Origin: Cryptomeria japonica
Lineage: Eukaryota > Streptophyta > Pinopsida > Cupressales > Cupressaceae
Direction of reading: 5' to 3'
Length of the DNA stretch: 64,000 nt
Assembly (NCBI RefSeq): GCF_030272615.1
Contig: NC_081415.1
Location: 631,201,240 to 631,265,239, forward strand
Shown here: in pieces, positions 37,180 through 49,880 of the stretch
Numbering within the stretch: the stretch's first letter is position 1
How the letters are laid out: each line of letters begins with the position of its first letter
Program-made: the position numbers and the translations under genes
The notes under the pieces: model-generated
Seen by the model: only the letters and a program-made list of their open reading frames with translations
The model's database searches: none
What the model was told of the DNA's origin: nothing

Positions 37180-38657
37180 CTAGAAATCAACACTCTTGCC
37201 ATCCCCAATCTGCCAGGAGATATGATCTGTTATAACCTTTCTGCAAGAGACAATAAAATTCCATATAGTTGACCCAGGCGGGGGGTTTGCAATTGTAAAA
37301 ATTCTCCAATCATCAGGTTGATCCAAATACTTAGCCCTCAAGATCTTAACCCACAGTTGATGAGGATTTTTGTAAATAGCCCAGACCAACTTTGCCCCCC
37401 ATTGCCTCATTCATTTTCTGCCAATTCCTTAAACCATCCCCACCATGTTGTTTGGGCTTGCAAATTTTCTCCCAAGCCAATAGTGGTATTTTATCCTCCT
37501 CCTGAGTACCATTCCAAAAAAACTTCCTCATTTTCTATTCAATCACCTTCAACACCTTTTGAGGAATTCATAGTCACATCATCGAAAATGAAGGGATAGC
37601 AAAAATTACCGATTTCAGCATCAAAATCCAACCAGCCAAAGTCAACTATTTACTTTTCCACCCATCCATTCTCTGAATGCAACAATATAGTAGATTCTTC
37701 CATATTGCAGATCGACTTGCCCCACTAAAAAGAGGGATTCCCAAATATTTACCTGGAAGACTTCTCACTTGCATCCCTAGAATTTTTTATATCTCCCTCT
37801 GCTTCCCCAATGAGGTATTAAATAAATAAATTCAGATTTCCTCCAATTGATCTTTTGACCTTCCCACTTTGTATAATTGTCTAGTGTACTTCTCAAAACC
37901 TGTGCTTCTCTCAAGGATTCCTCCCCAAAGAGTAGTGTGTCATCGACAAATTGTAAATGGGTTACAACCCTTACACCCTGAGCAATTTTGACACCCTTCC
38001 AAACTCTGTCATCCCTTTTCTTTACAATCAATCGACCTAAAGTTTCCGCCATAATAATGAAAAGAAAAGGCGAGAGAGGGTAAGCTTGTCTCAAACCCCT
38101 AGAAGCTTCAAAAAAACCTTCCTTGAACTTCACTTCCACCAGTCCACTTTTCATGATGAAATCACTGAAGTATTGCCGCACTTGGATAAACTGTAGAGAT
38201 CCACCTTTCTTTTCCAGAGGGGAAAGAGTGGCATTGAAGCCACCCCTAACACACAAATGTGTTCATCCAAAGTTTCTATTATACTTCCCAATTTCTCCCA
38301 AACCCTCCTTTTTTCAATAATACTAGTTGTCCCATACACATCGAACAAATCAAAATTACTTTACAGAGCTTTCGAAAAGACTCTCACCCATTGCCAATGT
38401 TTTTCCATTCTTACTAGATCAATTTATATAGTATCTTCATTCTATAAAATCCCCAATCCCCCAGAGGCTCCATTCACCCTAGAGAATACACCCCTCCATT
38501 TTTGGAACCGAAGTTGGAAAACCTGAATAGCATCACCTTTTAACTTGGATTCTTGAATCATCACAAAATCAAGCTGCACCTGATCAAGACATCTCTTGAT
38601 CAATCGCCTTTTGTCAGGGGCATTGCAGCCCCTAAAATTCCATGAAAGGCACCTCAT
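37180..38657 (-). pseudogene. LINE copy 2 ORF2, 5' part (endonuclease-RT fusion by deletion)
   Basis: The endonuclease start is clear (LSWNFRGCNAP). The GDFNA motif has become GGFNA, losing an aspartate. Within a few dozen residues the frame runs straight into the middle of RT (EASRGLRQAYPLSPFLF). In LINE copy 1 the equivalent motifs are about 1.5 kb apart, so roughly 1.4 kb encoding the endonuclease C-terminus and RT fingers is missing. The RT active site FVDDTLLFG lies at about 37937-37950. The zf-RVT-like region (WNGTQEEDKIPLLAWEKICKPK, WAIYKNPHQLWVKIL) follows at 37531-37180, up to the Gypsy insertion. Confidence 0.84.
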
Positions 38658-40562
38658 TGCCTCTGGAAAGAGTCATAAGATATTCCTGATCTAAGTTTGG
38701 TTTTCCCCTTTTCTATACCAACCATCTCAAGCCTTTCCTTGTTGGATTTTGCACCTTTGGACCTTTTCTCCCCTATTTTTGGCTTATTTTGTTTTGAGCT
38801 AGTTTGATTCAAAGATATCTCTTCTAACAAGCCTACATCCTCCTGCATACCTAGGTTATCAATATTATTATTCTAATCCTCCGACTCTTACATATCCAAT
38901 CCTTCCTTTTCCGATGAATCAATGTCTCTACTATCTTCATCTATGAAGTTTAAAGTCCTTATAGGTGAAATTTGAATATCTTTAAATATTCCATCATCTG
39001 AATCCTCCAAACCCTTATCCTCCTTTCCATCGCCCTCCTCCAAGCCTACATTGAAAATATGTGGGTTCATATCTTCAAATGTGGGTTCATTTGGATTCAA
39101 GCCTCTGTTCTGGTATACCCTGCTTGGAACTTTGTTTTGAAGAGACTCCTCAGTATCATCCTCAAATCTTATTTCTTCAATATGAGGCGTTTGTTTCCCA
39201 TCTTGTCTTGCATGAGGCTTAATGTTAGCTCTAGGCACCTCCTCTGAAACTTTTTGTTGATCCTTTGCATCTTTTGAACCCATCAAAGACTCAAAAAACT
39301 TTAGATTGCTTTTCAAACCTGAGCTTCCTTCTACATTTTGTCCATTGCTTCCTATATCCATAAATTCATTCATCTTATTAACCATATTTTTCTCATCCAT
39401 ATGGGACTCCTTCCCCTTAGTGTTCAAACCTGTCATATTTGTATCATCCCCTTTTTCTTTATCACCTTCCATGGGGCTTGTTCCCTTGCATTTAATATTC
39501 CTGTCCTCAGACGATGCACTCTTCTCACCTTCCTCAGCCATTCCATTTGTTTCTGTTAGTCTTACTAATAGATCCCGCAACCTATTCTAAAAGAGATTCT
39601 TCCCCTTTGCAGTACTTTGACACTCTGTTTCTAGGTGTCCTTTCTTCTTACATAAGGCATAGGCATCTATCAGATCTTCTACTTCAACAGGTTGTCGCCA
39701 CACTCCCTCACCAGACTGTAGCTCTATATATTGTGGGAGTGGGTGAGCAACTTGCCACTGAATGCATATCCTAGCATACATGTTATACTCGTCGACCTCC
39801 AAAGCCTCATCTGCCTTTAGGAACCCTCCCAACTTGTCACCAATCAACTTTAGGGTTTCAATATCCCAGTATTCATGTGGGAGATTATAAAGTTTTATCC
39901 ATAACGGGACTAGATCAATCTCCTCCTTCTTAGGGTCAAAATTCGGATTCTAATCCTTAATAAAAAACCCTTTCCCCCCATAAGAAATGGACCAGTGTTC
40001 ATAATCCATTCCTTATCTTTCTCACTAGGGCTGATGACTAAATAAAACCCATTCAGGAGAGTCTTCTAAACACAAGCCTCTCCTCAAATTGCGTCCATCC
40101 ATGACCTTACTCTATAGAATGGAGGTCAATCTCCGTTCTATTTCATAAAAAAGTTCTTCTTTTTAAGATCTACACTGATACCTTCCATTCAAGATTATCA
40201 ACAAGAATATAAACCACAGTCGCATGTTTTGGGCTTTTACATACCTTTTTTGCCTGTTGCTTTGGGCTTACTAGCTTTGGTCGCCAAAATTTTTTCTCAA
40301 CCGATTTGAAATCAACCCATGGGCCTATGTGAATGGAAGCAAAACCCAATTTGTTTCTCTCCCACTCTCTGTCTCTACGAATGAAGCCATTTATGCCCTT
40401 CAATGCTTGAATATTTCTATTTTCATGTCCCTTCCATGCCCTAAATGGAGGTTGCCACTCCCTATTGTGATATCCTCTGATCCTCCATCCCCTGTAATTC
40501 CAAACCTGCTTTTGCCGACCATCCCTGCGAAACCCTAGCTTTGCCATCTGATCTCTCTTCAA
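38654..40562 (-). pseudogene. LINE copy 2 ORF1
   Basis: Open pieces are 40562-40170 (basic, Trp/Arg-rich start), 39847-39587, 39580-38888 (acidic Glu/Asp/Lys-rich linker) and 38848-38654. The 39847-39587 piece ends with a CCHC-like knuckle, ALCKKKGHLETEC, whose first cysteine appears replaced by tyrosine. The layout matches plant LINE ORF1 proteins (DUF4283-like region, then knuckle, then low-complexity tail). The stop TGA at 38656-38654 overlaps the ORF2 ATG at 38657-38655. Confidence 0.75.
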
Positions 40563-42280
40563 TTTTATAAAAAATGTGTAAATGTTCTTAATGCTAATAT
40601 GTTATTTATTTGCAAGGGTCTTAGTAGCAATGGTTTTTTGTACATAAGCTAAGAAAAATATTGGCTACTATTATTATGAACTTGGGAAATTTTATGATTT
40701 TAATTTTTGAAGTGTTTTTTATATATATTAATTGTGGAGTTTTTACTAGCAATATTTTTTCTCACATAAACTATTGTGATGTATATTTATTTCAATTATA
40801 TTTTATCATTTAATTTTTAGTTCATATATTTATTATTATCAATGATTTGCATGACTTCAATATATTAAGATTACAACACGGTATCAATTTTCTCAAAGTC
40901 ATTCTAGACATGATCTCACCCTCATCCATTATCTCATTACTTTGGGAATTTGAATCTTGGTGGATGACATAATCAAAAAATATAACATTAACCTTATTAA
41001 TTTTGAATAACCAATTGAACTACCATTCATTGATGAAGCCCTAATTTTTAAATTTGTTTCATTACTCATTTTTTGTGATACCATAAATTTTTAAGATCTA
41101 TTAAACATTGTCTACCTATAATCTAATTTCTTTGCAATCATAATGTGTACAAGCGTCATATGAAATCATAAAAGCCTAAGACGTAAGTAATTTTTTTTTA
41201 GTATGTTACACATTAGAGAAGAATCCCTTTTAATTGTATTAGATGTGTTGATTATTGAATATGTAATTCATGTAACACTTAGACATAAAACAATGAAGCA
41301 AGTTGTAAAATTTGAGTCAATATAATACCAAAATATGAGATATTAAATATTTTAAATGAAGATGAATACATAACTATAAAAATGAAACCATGCACTCTGT
41401 TTTATATATACTCATAAATTTTTTTTTTTATAATTTAATTATTATTATTATATAATACATTATATTTTAATAATATATTAATTTTTTCATATATTTTTCT
41501 ATGATATAATTTTTAATATTATAATTTGGAAATTCATTTTACAAAATGTTTTGATTAAGGTAAGCAAGGATTTTGAAAAGGTCTTGACCATTGTACAAAA
41601 CATAAGATAGGCATTAAACACAATAAGTCAACAAAATAACTTGAGGAACAATGATGACACAACAAAAAAAAGATGCTACAAAAACTAGGATGCTACAAAT
41701 CCTTACAAACTACCGACTTAAATTTAAGGTGGTTTGAAGCCAAATTGTTCCAGTGATTTTTTTTCTTAACCATAATACAAGGATCCTTCTATTGTAAACC
41801 TTTTTTTTGGAATAGGGAGATTCATAAGACTACAAGCATATCCATTATCTAACCTCGGAACCATAAAAATGAATCTTTTATTGTGCAATCTATATAAGTT
41901 TTCTAAGTTTTCCCCTTATTTTATTCTTTATGCATATCCTTGATGGTTGTAATATACCCCTTAATAGTAGTAGGTTTTTGTTTCCTTTTCCTCCAAATGC
42001 AATGGTGTTTCTTGATGTGCGAGCAAAATTAGCATGACCCACTTTATAGAAACAATGAAAAATAACTTAAGAGTCTTCAAATTCAATCTATTGCTCCCAA
42101 ACCCCAAATTTGGAAGATAAGGTAATTTGAGTAGAGAGATCCTTGTCTTTTTCCATTTTCCACAAGCACACAATCTAACAAACAAAAAACACTTCTTTAA
42201 TTTGATGATCTTATAAGAAAAAAAGTATTGCCCAAAAACATTGACAATAAGCATAAAAATCTCTTCAACCCATAACAACC
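40563..42280. other. AT-rich spacer
   Basis: Very AT-rich with no confident gene. A minus-strand open piece at 42278-41961 is rich in Leu, Phe and Lys and has no motif I recognise. Confidence 0.4.
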
Positions 42281-43189
42281 TCTAGAACTTCATGGAGTCA
42301 TCAAACATTGGGTTAAACTTCAGAGACCATTTTTTAAGACAAAGGCCATTCTTCCTCATAAACAGAAGAGAATCCTTAAATAATATTAAAAAAAAAAAAA
42401 CGAAAAAAAAACAAACAAAGGCAAAAAAAAAAAAAAAAAAAAAAAATCCAACATGTCCATACAGTCATAGTTTCCAAATCCTAAGCGCCCATCTTTTAAT
42501 AACATTAATGTTGAGACAGTTAGTACAAAATCTCTCAACGAACTAATTCCTAACTAAATAGTGGATTCAACCATAAGAGAATCAAGGAAAGAAGTATCTT
42601 CTCCTCTGGAAGAAGTGTCTATGCAGCAACTTAAAACGCACAAACATACGAAAAAATACTTAAAAGCACACATACATACGAAAGAAATATTTTTTTTAAT
42701 GCTTCTCCTATAAACCGTGGTTTAGGTCCCTGGATAGCCAGGGGTCATGGCTTGGGTAGGGAAAGTAGCATTAAACAATTACCGAAACAAACACCTCAAC
42801 AGAAGTCCTCCTAGGGGCATTCACAACATCAACAACATAAGCGTAATCATCCTGCAAGCTTAGACCCCCTGCAACCTTCAAAATGAAAGCCTCCATCGCA
42901 TAACGTTCCTTTGAAACCCCTGAAATCCAAACACGATAAATAATAGGGGATGAATTCGCCACAGCTGGCCCTACAAGAAATTTGGGAAAAGAAAGAAAAA
43001 ACCCTTTCTTAAGGGCTTGCCCAAGGTCTCCTAACCCTTAAGGAGATAGAATTGGAAAAACAAAGAAGAACATGCTAGAGAAACATTCATAGATCTAGGA
43101 GAAACATCCTCCTCGTCACAGCTGCACCTACCTCCACCCGTTGTCTCAACTCATCATCCCTCTTCATTTTATAAAATGTTAAACTAGGT
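42281..43189. other. Anonymous DNA with A-tract and short ORF remnant
   Basis: An A-run of 24 lies at 42423-42446 inside an A-rich stretch from 42388, possibly the tail of a plus-strand retroposed sequence. A minus-strand open piece at 42962-42771 (63 codons) reads like protein (SPIIYRVWISGVSKERYAMEAF) but has no recognised family. It may be a LINE leader or ORF1 fragment. Confidence 0.35.
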
Positions 43190-43428
43190 GAAGATCACAC
43201 GTGAAGCGCACACAACGGGAAGCCGATAGGTGGTTTTTTTAAGAGAAACATTAACTTTTGTATGAGAAAAAGTTATATAAAGCGACATGTATCAATTGGC
43301 AGTTGAATGATAACATTTAAAATGTATGAGAATCAAAGGGTAGAAGATGGATGTGTAATAGATGAAAGGTTAACATCATGTTTTTTTTAAGGAAAACTCT
43401 TATGAAGCGGTATGTATAAAGCGATGCA

Positions 43429-43435
<7 letters not shown>

Positions 43436-43523
<88 letters not shown>
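43436..43523. repeat. (AT)n microsatellite
   Basis: 88 bp of perfect AT dinucleotides. Apparent Ile/Tyr repeat proteins here are artefacts. Confidence 0.98.
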
Positions 43524-43526
<3 letters not shown>

Positions 43527-44288
43527 AACATTAAGATAATATCTGAATGAAGAAGAAGCAATATAATGTGACACGTATTAAGCGACATTCGAATGACAAC
43601 ATTTTAAATGGATGTAAACAATAAGTAGAAGATGAATGTATAATAGACCAAAGGTTAAGATCATCTTTTATTTGAGGAAAACTATTATAAATTAATATGT
43701 ATTAATTCACATTTGAGTGGCAACATTTGTATGGATGCAAAGAATAATGAAGAGAATCAAATATTAAAGTGGAGAAAACAATATATTGAGTAGAATATCA
43801 ATGTATTTTGACCTAAGAAGAATTGAAGTTGACTTAATTTAGAATGACCAATTTATTTGAATGACATATAAGTGAATTTAAAAAGTATAACTTTTGTGGT
43901 TGTATCTTAATCTTTTACATAAGGGTAGGAGATGGATGTGTAATAGATCAAAGGTTAACATCACCCTTTTTTTTTTGAATGACATATAATTGTATTTAGA
44001 AAGTATAACTTTTGGGGTTGTATCTTAATCTTTTACATAAGGGTAGAAGATGGATGTGTAATAGATCAAAGGTTAACATCACCTTTTTTTTTTGTATTAA
44101 GTCACATTTGAATGAGAACATTTAAATGGATGCAAACGGTAATGAAGAAAATTAGAATATTAGTGTATTTCAGGTTGAAATAGAATTGAAGTTGACACAA
44201 TTCAGTAGAGACAAGTTATTTGATTAATATATAAGTGTATTTAAGGAGTCTAAATTTTGTGTTTGTATCTTTAATTTTACGTTGTCTT

Positions 44289-44294
<6 letters not shown>

Positions 44295-44333
<39 letters not shown>
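44295..44333. repeat. (AC)n microsatellite
   Basis: 39 bp of perfect AC dinucleotides followed by two ATGT units. Confidence 0.97.
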
Positions 44334-44337
<4 letters not shown>

Positions 44338-44504
44338 TGTATGTACAATGATATAGAAAAGTATTCAAACAATATCATTGGAGCATGTGTATGTTAGCAT
44401 TAAGATAATCTCTGAATTGAGAAGCAATATGATGCGACATGTAATAAGCAACATTCAGATGACAACATTCTAAATGGATGCAAAGAATCAATAGAAGATG
44501 AATG

Positions 44505-47500
44505 TGTGTGAAGAAAATTGTGAATGTAAACTATTGAAAAGATAAACTAAACAATTAACATACACATATTTCAACCACACTCAAGATTAGGATGCTAAGA
44601 GGGAAGAATAACTAAATAAACACAAATTAAAGTGCAAACTCCATATTCCTCCAATTTGATTGTCCCTTGATTTCATGTGTGCTTACTATATGGTAGATAT
44701 TCAATTGTGCTCCATGATAGTGAATGCAAAGATGAAAAATAAGAAAGATGTGATACAAAATGCTATGCTAAATGGATGTGATTATGGAAAAAGATGAGTG
44801 AACATTTTTGCATTATGAGAGTGTGAAAATGAAAGTGGATAGCTAAAATGGAATTAAAACAATATGAAAATGAAAAAGTTGATGATTTATGAAGGAAACT
44901 GAGGGCTTTAAATAGGCTTGACTGAGAGATGGAGGGGTATGAGAATAACACATGTCGAAGGAATGACATGTGTCCTTGAGGACACGTGTGTAGAACACAC
45001 GATGCCACTGAGAGGGCAGGTGAATCAATGGTTTCCAAACTTAACCTTTTTAATCCTAAGAGGTGTGTATACTGGTTAGTAGATCTAACACAAAGTAAAT
45101 ATGCTGGTGAGATAGGGAGATGACTCAAATGTAACCACATACAAAAGGAACATCACATAACACCGAATGTATGAGGAAAACCTAACATGGGAAAAACCTC
45201 GGTGATAAATGCTGCTGGAGTCTACTACTCCAATCTAGCCTCACAATAAACATGGTTACAATGTTTAGGGCACCAACCCAAGGAGCACTAGCCCCTACAC
45301 CGAGATCCAACTCAGTTATTACAAACTCTGTATACAATGCAAAAGTAATCTCTTGGTTACAAATGAGTTATGCAACCTCTATAATCTCTCTTCCGGTTCA
45401 ACCCTATTCTGTTCTCTGCTTAACCGGTTCTCTAATCTTCTTTCCTCTCTGCTGCAAACTTACCGATTCTTCAAGTACTCTGCTCTTTGCTAGTTTTGAT
45501 CTCTCCTCTACTCAATCTCTGCTGTGTCTTATATTCTTTGATACTCTCGCCGGTTCAGCCTCTACCTCTTCTCACTTTCTCTCGGCTCTTCTTTGCTCAC
45601 TATAGCTGTCCTCTTACCGGTTCAACCACTACCGGTTCACACCACTGTCAGGCTCAATGACAATCTACCAGTTGCCTTACCCTTGCCAGTTTATCTCTTC
45701 TTACCGGTTCTATCTCAAGCACTCAGTCACCTCTGTGATTGTCGATGGGCTCTTTTAGTGACTAACTCTCTGGTTTTACTCCCTTCACCGATGTTACTCT
45801 CACGTGAAGAAATGACAGATCTGGTCTTCGATCTGCACATTTATACTTCTACATTTCCCCCAAAACTGACATTCAAAACTTTGGCGCGCTAGGGTTCCTT
45901 CATCAACCACGAGGCATATCAAATCGGATCGAATCTCTTATCAAAGATAGTCAACCTACAACCAATCACCTATCACCACCAATCACGCTACTTCTAAATT
46001 AGGTTTGCTATATTTAACAAACATGACCTCTTTATCGTTTGCACTTGTCAATCACAATGAAGCGATCACGCAGTTAGCTTCACCTACTCTGGTCAACACC
46101 TAGATACACTGCATCGATCATGATGCCAAAAGATCAGATATCTATCCTCTGATTAGTTTCAAGGCACATCCTTCTACTCTCGACCTGTGATTTATGCCAT
46201 CAATATTAATGTCAACTAATCACCAACTACCTTGTCGATGCACACTCCATCAACCACTTCACGCATGTTTTCCACCTTGACTCCATGTGGCACCTTTGTC
46301 GGCATCCATCGTAGCTCACTATATCGCCTCATCTTTGTGCTGCCGGTGTATCATATTGATCGGTCATTACCCTTGCAAATCAACATGCTCATCTTCATCA
46401 GATAGGAGGCTTTCACTCCTATAGTTTGTCAACTCACCGGTTGACATACTTACCAGTAACCACCTTGATGACACCATGTAATCAATCTTCAACAGTCTCC
46501 ATCTGCATTTTGGTTGCACTCTTTATTTGCAACTGCTCAACTTTGCCTTCTTCTTCATCAGCCCAGACATCATCTCAATTGGTTTGTCAAAGTGACAAAC
46601 TTATCCTTCCTTTTCTGTGCCGGTAACTCATTATACCTTCTCTTGTTGATCAGGTGCACATCTCTAGTTTCACACACCCGAGGCATCCTTGTGTTTTACT
46701 GGTTCATTTGGTGTGAGCCTTCAATTACCTACCTTTAACTTCTTGACTAACCTATCCTGGAGAGTTGTAATGTATTCCATGCATGTTGGGGGATGAGCTC
46801 AACTTACCGGTGAGAGTGGAACCTTGTCATCTGCTTTCGACATTGCACTAACATGACCTCCTTGTTTGAGCAGACACAACTTTTTGTCATTCTTTTTGTC
46901 ATTCTTCTCTTCATCTGCTAACCATATCTTTATCAGGTGGGAGTCCTCTTGTTTCACATCCAAATGCATGCCAATTCTGCACTTCTTCATTAGCTCACCC
47001 TGCTTGCTCACTGGTCATATGCTTTCCGGTTGGCAACAATGCATTGCCAATATATCAATTACCAGTGACTCCAATGACCATAATGCTGGTTGACATCCTC
47101 TTTTTACCGGTGACAAGCTATACCGGTAACCTGCTATACTAGTTGACATCAATGACACCATTACCAGTTGACATCAATGACACCATTACCGGTTGACATC
47201 AATGACAACAATACACATCAATCTCCCATACCGATTTCCATGCTATATCGGTTGACATCAATGACAACACAATGCCAACAACATGGCCATTTGGGAATGA
47301 GACACCAAAATTGGAAGGTTCTATTCCAAAAGAGATTACAAAACCATGATATTCCCATGTTTGAATAAATTTGGGATATTTTCCCCAATTTTAGGAAACT
47401 TCCCCAAATTTTAGGAAATTTGAGATAGTTTGAGAATGTGTATACATATGGAGTGGGAAAGAAGTTGGAAGAAATAATAAAAGGATGACTAAAACCCAAG

Positions 47501-48127
47501 GTTAATTAATGAGTTAAGTTAGAGGAAGAATTAGATGAGGGTTAAAGTTAGGAGACATGTGAGGAAATAGAATTAATTTAAATAATTAGTTCCATGATAT
47601 TTACATGACTTGGGATATTTAGGAATACACACACATGGAGTGGAAAAGAGGTTGGAAAGAATAAAAGGATTCATTTTCAAATATTAAGATATTTCCAAAT
47701 AATAGAATATTTAGGAATACACACATATGGGGTGGGAAAGTAGTGGGAAGAAATAAAAGAATGACTAAAACCCAAGGTTATGGGTTAAGTTAGAGGAAGA
47801 GTTAGATGAGGATTAAAGTTAGGAGGCATGCGGGAAATAGAATTAATTTAATTTAATTTATTAATTCTATGAGAGAATTTAAGAGGAAAAAGTCAACATG
47901 GATTAAATAATCAAACTATGCATTTGATTTATTTAATAGAAGAAGGGATCAAATTTAATTATTTAATTGATTTATGATTGTTAATTAATTAATTAAAAGA
48001 GGACTATAGCATAATTAAAAAATTAATTAGATAGGAGGGAACACTAATTAATTGAATAATGCATAATTATTTAATTTAAGAGCATTTAGGATAGCTAAAT
48101 TCAATTAATCAAATTTAGGTGTCTACA
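44505..48127 (-). repeat. 3' LTR of the large non-autonomous element, interrupted
   Basis: It is homologous to 60983-62423 over 44505-44981 and 47286-48127. The gap is the solo LTR at 44987-47280 and its target duplications. Confidence 0.85.
44987..47280 (-). mobile_element. Solo Copia-type LTR
   Basis: This is a 2294-bp TG...CA segment inserted in the left LTR of the large element. Comparison with the uninterrupted right LTR fixes the site. The duplications are ACACG (44982-44986) and ACATG (47281-47285), one transition apart. It shares with the SIRE-like LTR a 'ctgagagg...tgaatcaatgg' module (about 45009) and a CCGGTTGACATCAATGACA-rich end (47085-47275), and likewise ends CCAACA. No PBS, PPT or pol is present, so unequal recombination probably removed the interior. 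Confidence 0.8.
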
Positions 48128-48143
48128 TTTTGCCCCTCTTTGC
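48128..48143 (-). other. Polypurine tract of the large element
   Basis: GCAAAGAGGGGCAAAA on the minus strand, immediately before the TGTAGACACC start of the 3' LTR. This is the expected primer for plus-strand DNA synthesis and fixes the orientation. Confidence 0.8.
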
Positions 48144-48967
48144 GATGACGCTAAAATAGCATCGGTGCAAAGACAATAAGACACCATCGAATCGAAGAAC
48201 AAGGTGTAGGAAGAACCTCAAGTGGAGGGAAGAAGGACAATAAATAGGTTCAGTAGGTGAGAATGACGTTCAACAAGACAAGAGGTGTATGCACATTCCC
48301 AAGTGAAATCACAAAAGGAAAAGAACCATGTGAATGAATCATAGAGTATGAGTAGCTTTAACATTGATTGTTGTTGTAGCGAGAACTTATTTTTCTTTAG
48401 CAGCATATGTGACACACCAAGATGCAAAAAACCAAGGTGTTTTTCACAAAGAATGCATGGATTGACTCAAATAAACAAACACAAAAGGTTAACCTAGCAC
48501 CACACAGAGTTACAAAGACCCTGCAGGAAATGGTTCTAGAACAACCACAAGCAGAAGACATGCCCCAATGTAACATGAGACAACTGAGACCTCATGGGGG
48601 TACAACAAGGAACATGTCCAAAAGACACACCAAGCAAAAACCAAAATCAACAAGATCACATCCCGAGCCTTGTTATTCCCAACACACCATGATATAAAAG
48701 ATCATGGCAACCAAGAGGAAACATGACCTGAGGAGCTTAAAAAGACAAATAGAGATAAAAAAGAATCAAAGCCAACACGCGTGTCTCAGCTATCTTTTGT
48801 CAAAAGATGATTGATTGGATGAGGATTGATGGTGTTTGACTTGATGAAGGATACATCCTGTGCATACTGATGATGGGTGTTGTTGATGTGAGAACGATAT
48901 ATCTCAAAACAACACTAGGATAAAATATTGATGAGTGATGTACTGACAAAAGGGACCTGATATGATT
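48144..48967. other. Interior of the large element, 3' part
   Basis: Non-coding as far as can be seen. It is interrupted at 48973 by the Tork-like Copia element and resumes at 54993. Confidence 0.5.
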
Positions 48968-48972
48968 ATGTT

Positions 48973-49866
48973 TGTTGGGAAAAATGGTGTCTCAACCTTG
49001 CATTTATGCGAGGTTACTATTTATAGTAAGTTTTCATTTGAGCACGAAATGGTGCGAAACTCTCCTTGAAGCTTCTGGTTGGCTAGATAAGCATTCCGGT
49101 AAAGTTGCGTTGCAAGGTCACAGCTAGTTTTGAAGATATTAATGTTTTCGTCTTGGAGGGGTGCAATAAAATATTTAAACTTAATTTTGGGGACTTTAGA
49201 GGCTCTGAAACGCCCTGAAAAGTGGCTGTAACCGGTGAAGATGGTTACGAGGTGATAGAGCACTTCGCGAGCTTTCCGGCGCTTCAAACGGTTCGTCAAT
49301 CGGACACCCGGTTCTCAAGTTATGGCCTCCGGAAGTTTGTACTCCTGAAATAGGAAAAATAATTTGTATCGGATACATAAATGAGCTGTAAAAGGGAGCG
49401 ACACATGTTGATGTGTGCTTTAACATGTCATAGGGCATCTAGAAGGGAGATAAGGTCGGCTACACCTTATTGGGTGGTTTTAGCCCATGGTTTTGTAATA
49501 CCGTTTGACAGTTTCTTGTATTGTATCTCTTATTTATGAGGTGTGTGAGATAGAGGTTGTGTGTAAGAGTCTTATGGCTATTGAGTTGCCTCTGAATCTC
49601 TGATTAGTGGTACTCCTGCGAAGAGCTTGCTTTGCAAGTATGTTGTAATTTGTTTTTGATTGTTGAATAAAATATTGAGCTGCTTTTGGAGGGTGGGGTT
49701 TTTCTTCCGAAAGGGTTTTCCCCACGTAAATCACTGTGTTGTGGTATGAATGATATTATATCTATTTCTATTTTCTGTAAGTGTTGTAATGATCTGAAAA
49801 AGTTTTGCATTACCCTCCTCTCAAGGTTAGTGTAGGAAGTTGTTTCCGCTACTTTACTTCCTTACA
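48973..49866 (+). repeat. 5' LTR of the Tork-like element
   Basis: TGTTGGGAAAAATGG to CTTCCTTACA. It carries the element promoter by family knowledge. Confidence 0.97.
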
Positions 49867-49868
49867 AG

Positions 49869-49880
49869 TGGTATCAGAGC
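49869..49880 (+). other. Primer-binding site of the Tork-like element
   Basis: TGGTATCAGAGC, 2 nt after the 5' LTR, complementary to the initiator tRNA-Met 3' end. Confidence 0.95.

Larger units (their letters stand above)
29470..40562 (-). mobile_element. L1-type LINE with RNase H (copy 2), split by a chromovirus
   Basis: On the minus strand: ORF1 (40562-38654), then ORF2 from 38657 with partial endonuclease, partial RT, zf-RVT and RNase H. A Gypsy element (30940-37169) sits in the region between RT and RNase H. The LINE resumes on the other side in register (37180 and above, 30934 and below). The element is also internally deleted between endonuclease and RT. Its 3' end is not fixed: the RNase H homology fades near 29470 and the tail may reach 28337. 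It is inactive. Confidence 0.86.
43190..44504. repeat. Degenerate tandem-repeat locus, left half
   Basis: Modules recur around 'gtgtaatagatcaaaggttaacatcacc', at about 43354, 43640, 43946 and 44060, and around 'gacatgtattaagcgacattngaatgacaacattt'. A clean direct duplication of 118 bp period lies at 43861-44096. An AT microsatellite and an AC microsatellite grew inside it. The array continues at 62424, on the other side of the large LTR element. Confidence 0.65.

Noticed and set aside
42423-42446. A-run as proof of a retroposed gene
   Set aside because: No recognisable gene or target duplication is attached to it; A-rich DNA is common here.
43317-43588. Open frames with Ile-Tyr repeats
   Set aside because: They are translations of the AT microsatellite.
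45252-45892. Plus-strand frames of 99-117 codons in the solo LTR
   Set aside because: Ser/Leu-rich composition, no motifs, and located within a TG...CA LTR with target duplications.
44295-47275. CRISPR-like spaced repeats
   Set aside because: The short recurring words are microsatellites and LTR motifs in a plant genome, with no regular spacers and no cas genes.
49021-49438. Minus-strand open frames that recur near 54142-54559
   Set aside because: They are duplicates because they lie in the two LTRs of the Tork-like element; no independent support for coding.
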